A stretch of 64,000 bases of DNA from Gracilaria gracilis (GCA_030374805.1 JARGSG010000026.1:708427-772426); one strand, 5' to 3'. Shown: positions 50,401 to 60,792, counted from the stretch's first letter. Program-made: numbers and translations. Notes: generated by a model from the sequence alone, not told the origin.

Positions 50401-50955
50401 TTGACCACAAACTGCTCGAACCCACGTTACCTTGCTTTCTCTGATGCTAGCCAAGGCAAAGGTTCGTACGGTCAAACCGGTTATGTATCTGAGCTGTTCG
50501 TGCCTGTGGGGGGAGGGGACTCGGTATTCCATGTATTAGATTGGACAAGCTCGAAGCAAGCCCGCGTTTCATTCAGTTCGATCGGGGCTGAAATTCTGGC
50601 TGCCGCTCTCTCTGCCGACCGGGGCTCTTTGATGTCATCTTGCATTCAGCAAGTATACGGATCGCGGGTCGAACTTCCTTTCGTGTTGACGGTAGATTCA
50701 GATGGCTTATATTCAACCATCACGACCTTGCATGAAGGAAAGGACTACCGCCTCCGCTCTACCGTTGCCCGTCTCAGGGACTCGTTTGAAACAGGAGAAA
50801 TATCCGTCCTCCAGTGGGTACAAGGAGTGAAGAACTTGGCCGATGCGTTAACAAAGAGAAACATAGTCATGTTCCGTCACTTGAATGAAGTCATGATGGC
50901 GGGAATTTTCAATGATGAGACTCTTCATAATGCAAAACACATGTCTTATAACTAG
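47397..50955 (+). pseudogene. pol: Copia pol, one frameshift between RT and RNase H
   Basis: Open from 47397, with no ATG of its own. In order: protease (LDIGCPRSVGG near 47514), integrase zinc region (KKCTTCASTGRP) and core (VDFFFVAEMENI, SGDPEFDKGTF, IGVVESKNAM), reverse transcriptase (LDIKGTYLQSGEL, catalytic VVDD near 49965-49976, where YVDD is usual) and RNase H (YLAFSDASQGKG, SSIGAEILAAAL, LTVDSDGLYST, NLADALTK). The first frame ends TTT TAA at 50081; the rest is in the +1 frame. One T too many in a T6 run (50074-50079) explains this. It may be a decay mutation, a sequencing error or a +1 shift site. Confidence 0.88.
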
Positions 50956-51012
50956 GAAGCCGATGATTTTCTATGCAATACCATTTTGCGAAGTTCCATC
51001 ACCCGCACATCT

Positions 51013-52373
51013 TCATTTTCTCCACCGAGCCAGGTTCCTTGCACGTAGTCTCACTACATAAACACCATCTCTTTGCTCCGTAATCCATCGAAAAGGGTCG
51101 CCCTTATATGTTGCAGGCTTCACTTTGTGCAATTTCAACGAACCAGCCTTTGTTTGAAGCCAGTTACCTGCATCTTTCATATTCGATAACGCAGGGAGCT
51201 CTGGAGAAAGAATACTGTGCTTGGTAAATCGCTCGCCTATTACTCGCGCAGCTGCATTGATCACAGAAGCGTGCAAGCATAATTGGTCAGTGCACGATAC
51301 AAGCATGTGCTCCGACAATATACGGTACTGCTCGGTACACGCATAGTGTGGACGGCTCTCTGGTGAGGACACTCGAACAGGCTTACGTGGGTTTTCTGTG
51401 CAGTAGAGATCTAGAGCATCAATGGCTGCTGTATTATCCCGTGGCACAAGGGATATCCTATTTCCAGCTCGATGCACCTCACAGCGTAATGGACCGTTCC
51501 AAATACCATGCCGTATCAGGGACGCTGCCAAACCTGGACCGGATATGCTGTTCAGAGCCACTTTATGCCAGCCCCAACGGGGCTCATCACGATTCCTGGC
51601 ATAGTATGCGGGTCCGCTGTATACGCGTACACCAGAATGACCAGGCAAAATGCAGTCCTTTTCTACGAAGAGTACTTCATCGATCGACCATACATCGTTA
51701 TCATCGTCACCACGCTGATCATACAGACCAAACCGTGAGGCCTTTTCGTGGTTTAGCTCTACTCCTGGTCGAGAACGACACCATTCAAATATGACAGGGC
51801 CAAGCAAATTAATGCAGTCTTCTGCTCCGTACTGGCGAATCCCCGCTGACACATGTTCTACTTGGTAGTTCTGGGTCGGGTTGTTTGGGACTAACATGAT
51901 CGCACTGATGTTTTCAAAGTCCCAATTGACACCCTGTTCATCTGAGATGTCATCTGGATCTGAAGATGCATCACTCCCAAGAAGATTGCCGTTATCCGGA
52001 AGTAATAAGTAACGATTTTTTCTCTCCCTTCTGGGGTATCTTCTCTCCGCTGTGTTGTTGGACTTGTTGATTTCGGCGCTTTCTGCCGATGCGAGGTCAC
52101 TTCTGGTGTCTCTTTGGATCGGTTGTCCACTCTGTTCCGCCACTTGCAAAACAGAAAGTTTCCTTTTTCCCCCCGGTTTCGTCTGACTCGCTTCACTCGC
52201 GCTCGAATTACACGTCGCCGGTCACTGTTGACCTCCACTTCTCGACGCTTGGTCTCCAGCGGCATCGCGCACCAGGGTGCCCGATCACCACGCCCTGGCG
52301 ACTTGGTCGCGCTAGGCACCACTTCTGGTAGTCGAGAGCTTTCGTCCCTTGGTGCACGCGTGTTTGTTGACAT
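51013..52373 (-). CDS. Antisense ORF inside Copia 3' region, unknown protein
   Basis: Between the pol stop and the 3' LTR the minus strand carries a long frame. The ATG at 52373 starts MSTNTRAPRDESSRLPEV, and after a frame change at about 52150-52235 the main frame runs to 51013 (about 360 residues, with EQYRILSEHMLVSCTDQLCL, then a Cys/His-containing helix LCLHASVINAAARVIGE and RDGVYVVRL). The Cys-rich helix plus strand recalls papain/OTU-like peptidases (CxxxAxxNA), but I cannot confirm a His or identify the family. A TATA box lies about 170 bp upstream. An accessory gene on the opposite strand is unusual for Copia elements. A frameshift or small intron must join the two parts. Confidence 0.55.
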
Positions 52374-52538
52374 GCTGGCGAAGTAGCGTGGTAACGCTCT
52401 ATGCCCCAGACGCGCGTTGCTGGTGCGCGTGGAAGAACTAGAAAGTGGCTGAACCACTGCCTGCTCTCCTGTGCTGGGGCCTCCGCCAACGTTGTTGTCG
52501 AAATGGTATTGTTTGGAACGCCGTCTGACGTAGTCCGG

Positions 52539-52546
52539 TTTTTATA
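52539..52546 (-). promoter_or_regulatory. TATA box for the antisense ORF
   Basis: On the minus strand this reads TATAAAAA in the context GACGG-TATAAAAA-CC. It would set transcription to start near 52515, upstream of the ATG at 52373. Confidence 0.5.
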
Positions 52547-52992
52547 CCGTCGCTCGCTTTTCAGTGCTGCTCTGTGCGGCCTTCACCTGCGCGCCGTGGC
52601 GTCTGATGTGGAAGGTTCTAGCCGTTTTGGTCCGCATGGAAACCTTGGACTGGTCCGAGCTGGTCGCAATCCGTGGTACCGCTACACTCGTGCAGCCTTA
52701 GAGCTCCTGTGGAGTCTATAGCGTTAAACGGTTTGTCTCGGACATTCTGCGTTTACTACTGATCTGGTTTTGTTCGTTCAGGAACGATTGGTTTGTCTCT
52801 ACCATCTCCCGGATTAAATATGGTACTTTATTCACGATCAACGACATAACGCCTTGGTATTCACTTGGTTACTTGCGTGCTGTTTTTCATCGCACGTTGC
52901 GCAATGATGAACGGATAGTTTCCCCGCAATAGCGAAAAACTACTCTGCTACACACTCCAATGCCGACAGTTCATGTTCTTCTCGGATTGTTG

Positions 52993-53005
52993 TGAGTGGG
53001 GGGAG
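52993..53005 (+). other. Copia polypurine tract
   Basis: TGAGTGGGGGGAG directly precedes the 3' LTR. Confidence 0.8.
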
Positions 53006-53301
53006 TGTGCTAGATTGGCCTTGCTTGCGCGTGGCCACTTCACGCTCTCTCACGTAAGCATGGTTGCTGGCGCTGCTCGCAACACAGCTCGCGCATACGG
53101 AGATCGCGGCGCCACACGGACCGCGCATACGCTGAACTAAAACGGTGCCCGTCTGCCCCCTCCATGGACGGAAGGGAAGAAGGCAGACGGGAGGGATCAC
53201 CATCTTGTCCCTGTTCTTCTTGCTGAGCCATACGGACTACTGCAATTCTCTGCGCTGCGACGCTCGCGCTCTACACGTATCTTCCTGACCAGTTTATCCC
53301 A
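53006..53301 (+). repeat. Copia 3' LTR
   Basis: 296 bp, 9 differences from the 5' LTR by eye. It has a perfect 10-bp stem (CCCGTCTGCC / GGCAGACGGG). Confidence 0.95.
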
Positions 53302-53992
53302 GAATCATCATCACTTTTTGTGCAAAAGCAGTCAGAAAGATCTCCGTAGAGAAATGCCTCGGTGAAGTCTCCAAGTCATGTGCATCCATCTGGGGAAGCG
53401 GCGTCCATATGTGGAGTCGATCGCGCGGCGAGTGGGGGAGGCGAGCGGGGCCGGCGAGAGAAAAGGGGAGCAAGAACCAGCCGAAGAAAGGAGAGTCGTC
53501 TCTCCTGTTGCTCCCCCCCCCCCCCCCCCCCCCGGAAACGTTACGTTCGCCCGGAGAACTGTAATACTGTAAATACACCCGGTGTACAGTAAGGCCTAAA
53601 TCCACCCGGTGTACAGTAGATCTTGTAGGCTGTTAATGGATAACTTGGGAGAAACTATGTTCTCCGAGAGAGATTAGTAAATCTTCGGAACGATTGCGAG
53701 CTACGTAGCTAAAACGCAAAACCATACTCCCAGACAAACCAAGAGAAACTGCAGATAAATTAACAAATAGACACCAATACAACAAAGATTAAAACAGAGC
53801 AGAAACAAAGAAAATACATAAAAAACGTCAGGGTTCTACGGTCTTATCTTCTATTTCTATATGGCCAAATTTAGAGTCCAACCGACGGCACTTTTTCTCC
53901 CTGTATCGTTTTTGCGCCTTCATGCGCTTAGTGCAAATATTGTCTCCAATAGAATAGAGGCGGTTGACAAGCTGATTATATTTTTCACCATC
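53302..53992. other. Intergenic with poly-C and palindromic repeats
   Basis: GAATC (53302-53306) is the Copia target duplication. The stretch holds a C21 run at 53513-53533 and two copies of a CACCCGGTGTACAGTA repeat. The right half is AT-rich. I see no gene. Confidence 0.6.
53575..53618. repeat. Tandem CACCCGGTGTACAGTA repeat
   Basis: ACACCCGGTGTACAGTA at 53575-53591 and CCACCCGGTGTACAGTA at 53602-53618. The first forms an imperfect palindrome with the preceding TACTGTA. A close copy lies at 55418-55448. Confidence 0.75.
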
Positions 53993-55106
53993 CTATGCTC
54001 TTACCGGATACCATTTGGCATGTATATTTGTCAGCGATAGCCCAAAAGCAAAAAAAGTATCATAATTCTCCTCACTCCACCTGTATTTCTTCCCAAATAA
54101 ATTCCACAATGTAGCCAGTCGTCCAAAATAGTTCTCCATAATTACACGATCTGATGCTATCTTTCTATTTCGGCTTTGTTCCGAAACAGAAAGAAACCCA
54201 TGTTGCGGTTTTTTAGATGGGTGTATACCCCGAATTTTTTTCCGAAATTCCTTGGTATCTCTCGTCGACAAGGACTGCCCAGAGATTTTCATATTCATCG
54301 CTGAGTTCTCCCACATCCGAGAATTTATGTTTTTCCTCCTCCTTTTTCTTAGAGCCTTTTTATGGAATGCCAAATTTTCCATTAGTATTCCTTTATCGGC
54401 TTCTGACCCAGGGTAGTGGTTCAAAAAATTAACGGCCATCCCATTTGGTAAGACAGAAACCTCTTTTTTGTACCCATATAATTTTTGCTTCCCACTGAGA
54501 TACTTCTTCGCTTCTTGAAGATTTCTACTGGGGCGATTCGACTGCTGAAATATTACGTCTGTCGCGTGTCTAGCATATTTGTAGTGTTTAAATTTTTTTT
54601 CTCCTCCACAATTCTTGATAGCGGCCAGTCAGATAATATTTCGTCAACATATGCATCATTTACAGCCTCTGAAAGCATGTAAATAAATTTTGTCATCATT
54701 CGTTCGAAGGTATTTCCGTTGATAATGAAAATTCTTCCCAACAAATCCCACTGTCCTCCATGCTTGAATGTAGTCAGACACATAAATAATATATCCTTAG
54801 GTTGAGTTTCATATTTTTTCCACGTCCTTTGTTCCAGGATCTTTCAACGCGAGGTTTAAAGCAGTCCCATATATTTTCAAATTCTTTTGCGGTAAAATTT
54901 GTAAGGCTCATAATTGTCTTGGATCCGCCCCGGTGATAGAAAGAATCGTAGTAGGGCGATATTGATTCGCCGTCATCATCTGAATCCATAACGTCCTTTG
55001 TTTTATTGTATTTGTCTAATTCATGTTGATGATTTTTTTCTAATTCCGTTAGCAATTCTAAAGCGTTATCCACGGCCTGAGGGTTCAGAAGGTTTTGGAT
55101 ATCCAT
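53993..55106 (-). pseudogene. Harbinger-like DDE transposase remnant
   Basis: Three minus-strand frames carry parts of one protein. 55106-54774 starts MDIQNLLNPQAVDNALEL and has SLTNFTAKEFENIWD. 54783-54553 has CLTTFKHGGQWDLLGRIF, a pattern known from IS5/Harbinger-like proteins. 54439-53993 has the C-terminal DDE part SDRVIMENYFGRLATLWN, which contains the final Glu. The middle part with the two catalytic Asp residues is missing or scrambled. The region is much more AT-rich than the host genes. It is not the same family copy as the intact element at 55457. Confidence 0.65.
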
Positions 55107-55456
55107 TGTCGTTGAATTAGTTGAATCGGACAGATGGTGCTATATGGTTTGTCAAGAGACTACGTAATACTTCAGAGATCAAGTCTTCTCGTTGTAGATA
55201 TACTGTTTTCTTGATAAAGACGACATTGCTGTAGTCATAGAACCGCATTGCTTGCAATCTGGTTTGCATTGTCAGGCGGTTCTTTTGTACGCTAACATTG
55301 TTATCGTGCGTCGTGGGATAGATCTACGTACTGATTGAGATGAATGAGTATTCGGTGTACTACAACTGCATATTCCTTCTACTCTGCGAGATTGACCTCT
55401 AACAGCGCAGGAGGTCTAGTAAGGCTTAAATCCACCCGGGTTACAGTAAGACCTAA
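55107..55456. other. Spacer before the Harbinger element
   Basis: 350 bp with no gene. The right end carries AGTAAGGCTTAAATCCACCC (from 55418), nearly the same as 53588-53618, then the target duplication TAA at 55454-55456. Confidence 0.55.
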
Positions 55457-55473
55457 GGGGCGTTCTACGAGTT
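55457..55473 (+). repeat. Harbinger left TIR
   Basis: GGGGCGTTCTACGAGTT; pairs with 59295-59311 with one mismatch. Confidence 0.93.
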
Positions 55474-55792
55474 GTTACCCCCAAAAACGGAAACCAAAAA
55501 AACATTTCGTTTGCTTGTTTCCATTCGCACATGTGTTCCATGACTGGAAGTACAAGTAAGAAGAGCGCCACAGATAAATCATCACAAGAGCGCATTCACG
55601 TGTTGCACATTCGGCGTCTGCGATCTTCTTCGACACAGCGCCACTAACGACGCCAAGGTACTCTACATCTCGGAGCCTCGGCCGTAAGCGCTTCGATCAC
55701 GAGGGCGGCCTTTAGTAGCGCCCTTTGCGCCCGAGAGCATCGTTGCTGCTGGCATAACCGACGGCGGCTGTTGCGCTCCGGCACAACATTTC

Positions 55793-57059
55793 ATGAACGG
55801 ACAGAAACGCTCTGTGTGTCGCAAATTGCTGCAGCGGAGAGTGCTAATCCGAGCTCTTAAACTGCGTCAGAATAGGTATGGATCAGTGTCAACTACCGTC
55901 AAACTTTTGAAGTTACTGCTTCAAGCAGTGCATTCAGTAAGATTTCCTTACCAAAAAATATTGATCGTACGCCCGCTGTTTTCGGTTAAAGTTCGCATTG
56001 AATCTCTTCCTGATCACTATTTCAAACGAATGTATCGAATATCCAAAACTCAATTTCGGGCATTGTGCGACGTGCCTCGCGACAAGCTACAGCGTACTCA
56101 GCGAAAGGATTCGATCTTTGCGCACGCGGTTCACGTCGAAGTTATGCTTTTTGTTACACTCCGACTGTTAGCGGGAGCGAGCTACTTGGACGTAGGATGG
56201 CCGTATGGAATTGGGTTTTCAACCGTGTATGCAATTTTTTGATGAAACACTCTCGGCCCTTGACCAGTGCTTGCCCCCACTTCGATTCCCGCAGAGTGAA
56301 AGCGAATGCAAGGAGAATGCAGATATGTTCTGTAATTTGAAGAGCACACCACTTCACGGTGTCATAGCTGCACTAGACGGTTTGGCGGTAGAAATTCGGA
56401 AACCAAGGTCGAATGAAGTCCCCGACGCGCGAAAGTACTTCAACAGGAAAGGTTTTTTTGCAGTCTGTGTTCAAGCTGCAGTTCGTGCTGACTACCAGTT
56501 CTGTTTTTTATCTGCGAGGCACTCAGGTGGAACACATGATGCTACTGCGTTTGGTGCTAAAAAGCTATATGATTTGTTGACCAGTTCTATTCTACCTGCA
56601 TGGGCCGCTGTCGTGGCTAACGATGCCTACTCCAATGAGAAGTCTATACTGAAACCATTTCCTGGAGAGTATCTCACACAGCGTGAGGACGCTTTCAATG
56701 CCTATCTATCACTATGTCGAACAGTTGTGGAGCAAGCTTTTGGAATGCTCGTTTGTCGTTTTGGTATATTCTGGTCTGCATTGTGCTATCCATTGCGCAA
56801 AGTCAGTCTTATTCTATTGGTGTCTTGCAAGCTACACAACTACATTATACAGAACAGTGACTCATCTCTGTTCGATTTGATTCCTCAGCATGAGGATAAT
56901 CACGTGACTGGCGCACCGTTCGTTCACTTTCAAGATGTACTGCATATGGAGCAGGAAAGCATGAGAGCCCGAAATCGTAGCCGGGAGTCATCTAATCTCC
57001 GTGATGGGATAGCTAATCAGCTTCAAGCCCTTGGTTTCGTTCGGCGTAGGCTTATGTAA
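55793..57059 (+). pseudogene. Harbinger transposase (HARBI1-like), single frameshift
   Basis: The ATG at 55793 starts an N-terminal part (HYFKRMYRISKTQFRALCD, then LRLLAGASYLDVGWPYGIG) that stops at 56242. The next frame continues from there to 57059. One T too many in a T6 run (56235-56240) accounts for the break. The catalytic triad is intact: IAALDGLAVEI (first Asp), VANDAYSNEKS (second Asp) and VEQAFGMLVCRF (Glu). These match DDE_Tnp_4/HARBI1 proteins, which cut and paste DNA with TWA targets. Apart from this one base the gene looks functional, so a sequencing error or a frameshift site should be considered. Confidence 0.88.
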
Positions 57060-57099
57060 GGAACGGAATGCATCTTTCGGGCGGGTAACCATAAGGCTG

Positions 57100-57412
57100 G
57101 CCAATTTACCATCATAATGCGCTCCGAGGACGGTGATACCATGGCGTTGGCACAGGACTTGGCATAATCGAACTGGTTGGCGTGAACAATTCGCAACAGA
57201 CGCTTGAACACATCCTGAACGTTCTCGCCCGTGAGGGCGGAGGTCTCGTAATCCGGGATGGCGTTCTCGTTGGCACACTCTTGGGCGAGTATGTGCGAGA
57301 CACGGCGGGTTTGGGCGTCACCGACTTGGAGGGTCTGGGCATAAGTGCTCGTCTGATTTCTGCCGGTGCAAAACAAAATCGCTGGTTTTCCTTGTCCATA
57401 TTGTCGCAACAC
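57100..57412 (-). pseudogene. Captured Rab GTPase fragment
   Basis: On the minus strand a short frame reads EYGQGKP-type filler, then LQVGDAQTRRVSHILAQECA and DYETSALTGENVQDVFKRLL. The last part is a clear match to the G5 box region of Rab/Ras GTPases (ETSALTGENV, contacting guanine through SA[L/K]). The upstream stretch TGRNQTS may be a worn NKxD box. The fragment covers only the C-terminal third of a GTPase and has no start. It sits inside the Harbinger element, between the transposase and the accessory gene. Confidence 0.55.
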
Positions 57413-57924
57413 TTTCAGAATTTACTTCTCGTAGCAACTTCGCTGCGGCGCTGGGACTGCTGGAGCAATGAACATTCGAAGAGAAGTAGGAACCAGCATA
57501 ATTGCTAGTACGAACAGTTGTATCCTCGTAGTCCGCCTCTAAATACTCCGCACGATGAGACAGTTTTTCTAGTTACCTGTCATGCACGGAATGACTTCGT
57601 CGATACTGGACCTATTGACAGTTATTCTCCTTGCATTCCCAAACGCGATGTTAACTATCGCCGATGCAGTGGCGTTCACTACCATGTACATTGGTTCCCT
57701 CTGATCAGGTTGACTTATTCGCAACTCAGTGTCATTCAGATTAAAGAAGAACGAGGCCCCTCGGCGAGACTCTCGATTGAACGCTGAAGCAATCCACGAA
57801 TGGCTTCTTTCTCCTTCTTGTCTGTCGCCTTTTCCATTAAAGATTTTGCCCTCTCAATAGCGCTCATCGCCTCGTTATTCCAGCGTTCCCTTGCGTGCAG
57901 AGCCTCGTACACCATCTTGTCTTT
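57413..57924. other. Spacer inside Harbinger element
   Basis: About 500 bp with no gene that I can support. The part nearest 57412 could hold further worn GTPase sequence. Confidence 0.4.
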
Positions 57925-59093
57925 CTATGCTGCTTCCAGCTCCCTTGCCAAGACCTTGTCCAGCGGCTGCAGGGCAGTAACCAGTTCGCTAATACCAACA
58001 TCATCTGATCCCGTTCGTCGCCGCTTTCGTACTCGCTCATGGACGATGTACGACGTAGATGAGTCGGGACGTACAGCTTCACCAACACCTTCCTCCCTCT
58101 TAGCCTCTATACCAAGCGCACGTGTAGCAAGAGGGGCCAGGATAGGATGCCGTTGCAGGTAACAGTGAGCATACATGATGTATGTTCTTCCAGCCGAATA
58201 ATAAACAAATCTTTCAGGATCGCCCTGTCCAGAACTTTCAAACCTCATCTTGCATGTACCGTAAAGGCTTTTAAACTCACCATACTTCCTTTTCAACACC
58301 CCTCCATCACGTTCAAACTGACGTTTCGATGGAGCTACTGAGGCTATATCGCTCAATGTAACGCCTTCTGCCAATGTCCTTATATCCATTGGCTTGAAAT
58401 TCAAGTCGTTGAACAAAAGAGCTATGTTTTCCGTCCAAAGGTCCACGGTTTCATCATCTAATCCTCTCTGGTCAAACAGCGCATCAACTTCTGCGCCGTC
58501 GCTGCCATTCGTGTATCACCGAGAACATGAAGCAGCCTACAGTACTCATTGGATTCAAAATCTGGCCGACGCCCTTCAATGAAAACATCCCTGTTAGGCT
58601 TTTCTTTTGGTTCACCGATTTGTACATCCCCGTCAATAAACATCGACTTGTCGCCCTTAACCCAAGTGACAATCTCGGAAGAATTGTCGGTCTTAGAAAT
58701 TCGCACTGTGCTCGCCTGAATGTGGATTACTCTATAATATTCACTTTCGCTCGCATCGAAAGAGCCGTCAATAATATTGCAGAGTGTCGCTAGGCCTACA
58801 TGCCGCTGAACCATTTTGGTTGCGACGACCTCCGGCTTTGTAGATAGCTTTGCATTTTGCGCACCGACAATATGAAGATGCTTAAGGGCTTGCTTGCAAT
58901 TTGCCGTATGGAAGTTGTGTCTGCGAAGGAGTGCTAAACCTTCAGAAAGCGTTGTTGGAACTACATTTGGCACGTTTGTTGGTGTTACAGTTGCGTGTTC
59001 GGAAGGATGCGGGGAACAGCTGTTCGTTTGATCATTTTGCGGAGCAGCAGCTTCTTTAGAATCGTGTTGAGCGGGCGGCGTCGTCTCTGTCAT
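57925..59093 (-). pseudogene. Harbinger accessory protein (Myb/SANT-like), frameshifted
   Basis: The ATG at 59093 starts a Ser/Thr/Pro-rich leader (MTETTPPAQHDSKEAAAP), then ALLRRHNFHTANCKQALKHL and an internal domain. The frame stops at 58458, while the neighbouring frame is open from about 58505 and continues to 57925 with VDLWTENIALLFNDLNFKP, RKYGEFKSLYGTCKMRFE and a basic RVRKRRR segment. One frameshift near 58480-58510 separates them. PIF/Harbinger elements are known to encode a second, Myb-like DNA-binding protein that helps the transposase enter the nucleus. Position and strand fit that role. The domain itself I place only tentatively. Confidence 0.7.
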
Positions 59094-59294
59094 GGAGAAG
59101 TGAAGTTGTGATTCGAAGGGTAACAGTGACGGATTTCGTTTAAGGAGTGCATGCGTCTTCGCTCTCGTCGTCCGTTTCCGTCTGGAGCGAAGCGGAAACG
59201 TCAGACGGAAAAAGATTGCGAATCGACACGAGGAGAACGTGTTTCAGTATATTTGGTTTGCGCGCTGTTTGTTTGTCTTTCCTTCGATCTCATA

Positions 59295-59311
59295 AACTCG
59301 TAGAACGGCCC
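59295..59311 (-). repeat. Harbinger right TIR
   Basis: Minus strand GGGCCGTTCTACGAGTT, followed outside by TAA at 59312-59314. Confidence 0.93.
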
Positions 59312-59356
59312 TAAGTTACCCCTGATGGATATACCTACAGTACCCCGGGTGGATAT

Positions 59357-59409
59357 GAACACAATAGTACCACCAGAATTCTATGAACATAATAGTACCA
59401 CCAGAATTC
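59357..59409. repeat. Two-copy tandem repeat, period 28
   Basis: GAACA(C/T)AATAGTACCACCAGAATTC at 59357-59381 and 59385-59409. Confidence 0.85.
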
Positions 59410-60792
59410 AAAACAAATGCAACATGTAAAACGTAAAGAATGGTTATCGTACGTCGTGATTGATTGACTTGTAGGAATGGTTGTTATAGGCCGTGATTGT
59501 TTGAATTACGACTGCACAACCTAGAACAACGTAGTGTTAGTAGGTTAATAGTGGACAGCAAAAACTGTGTTCTCGTGATGACAGGACAGTCTTTGAATTG
59601 GTGCCTTTTCACGACAAAGATCAGGTTGCGCTCTCTCTCTTTTTCTTGGATCTATACTGATATCGCACAATGACTTGATAAATCAAAGCGTTAGAGTAAG
59701 CCCATTTTGTGTGATGTAGAATAAGCTAAGCAACCATGCCTTTGATAGTTTTCAATCGAGAAATGACTGTCACATTCCATTACCACCATACTCCAAGTAT
59801 CTAGACTTCAAAAAAGACATCATTGATTGTAGCAAAGGTATCGCAAGAGCACATTTTACTTTCGTTACAATCCATAAAAACTTAGATCAAATTCAATATT
59901 AATTTAAGTCGATAGACCTATGGAGTCCAACTAGCACGAATCTAACATCGCCAAAGATGAATTTTGGTTTCAAAAGAAACATATTATGCTACAATGTGCA
60001 AATTCATTACAATGTTCATTCCTGCCTTCCATGCATATATATATCGAAATCATTCCCGGCTCTTTCCAATCCAACACACTGCATTGCCCACTCCTCTTTG
60101 CTTGTGAGTGACATTCGACTTAATATCAAATTGCATAATATTGAATCAGATATCGTTATTGCGAGGCTTCGTCAATCATCATGGAGGCATCTGAAGGGTC
60201 AAGCAATGATATTGAAAGTGTCAGTTGTGACGAGAGTTCAACCTCTGAGCTTCAAAGTATTGAGAGAAAACTGTTGGATAATGCGTTGGAGGATGCTTTG
60301 ATGATTTTAAGTTTGGCTCCGGTGCTTTTTTAACATTTGAGAAGTTCATGGAAAATGCACGAGTCAATGTTGAGGGCTTGCTGTTTAAGGATTGAGTTGT
60401 TTTTGGTAAATCTGAAGGTAATCAAAGTAATACTTTTCAGCTGATTGTTTTCTATTTTCTTAGTTCTACGTATATGAAAAATAATGGGCTGCAATATTTG
60501 TGGTACTGTGTGAGTAACGTATTAAAAAATACGAACGCTATTTTCGGCTATACTGCGCTTAATGAATACAGCATTTGGCCGTTTTACAAACCGTCTTTAG
60601 ATATGAATGAAAACAACCGATTTGGTATCCAGGGAAGTAGGTGATAGAACATAAACATGAAGTAGTCTGACAGCAAAGAACAGGCTGAAATGCGACAATT
60701 TACTTTACCAAACCTAACACTCGATTCAAGTAGTAATTTTGAGAATCTCCTGTGTAGTGAACTAAAGGGAAGAGCTTTAGGGCCGGGGTTGG

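Larger units (their letters stand above)
36035..53301 (+). mobile_element. Copia-type LTR retrotransposon, interrupted by a gypsy element
   Basis: Two 296-bp LTRs (36035-36330 and 53006-53301) begin TGTGCTAG and end ATCCCA. They are flanked by the 5-bp direct duplication GAATC at 36030-36034 and 53302-53306. Between them lie a primer site, gag, a pol with protease, integrase, reverse transcriptase and RNase H in Copia order, an antisense ORF and a polypurine tract. Without the 9.8-kb nested element plus one 5-bp duplication the element is about 7.5 kb. Comparing the LTRs by eye I count 9 substitutions. Two in-frame stops in gag and a frameshift in pol suggest it is no longer autonomous. Confidence 0.95.
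55457..59311. mobile_element. PIF/Harbinger DNA transposon, complete ends
   Basis: The ends are inverted repeats: GGGGCGTTCTACGAGTT at 55457-55473 and, on the minus strand, GGGCCGTTCTACGAGTT from 59311 (16 of 17 match). The 3-bp duplication TAA flanks it at 55454-55456 and 59312-59314, which is the standard target for this superfamily. The 3855-bp element carries a transposase on the plus strand and an accessory gene on the minus strand, converging, with an apparent GTPase fragment between them. Outside the TAA copies, CCACCCGGG-type palindrome halves occur on both sides, so it landed inside an older palindromic repeat. Confidence 0.93.

Noticed and set aside
51013-52373. Envelope-like gene of the Copia element
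   Set aside because: It occupies the env position but lies on the opposite strand and has no signal peptide or membrane helix.
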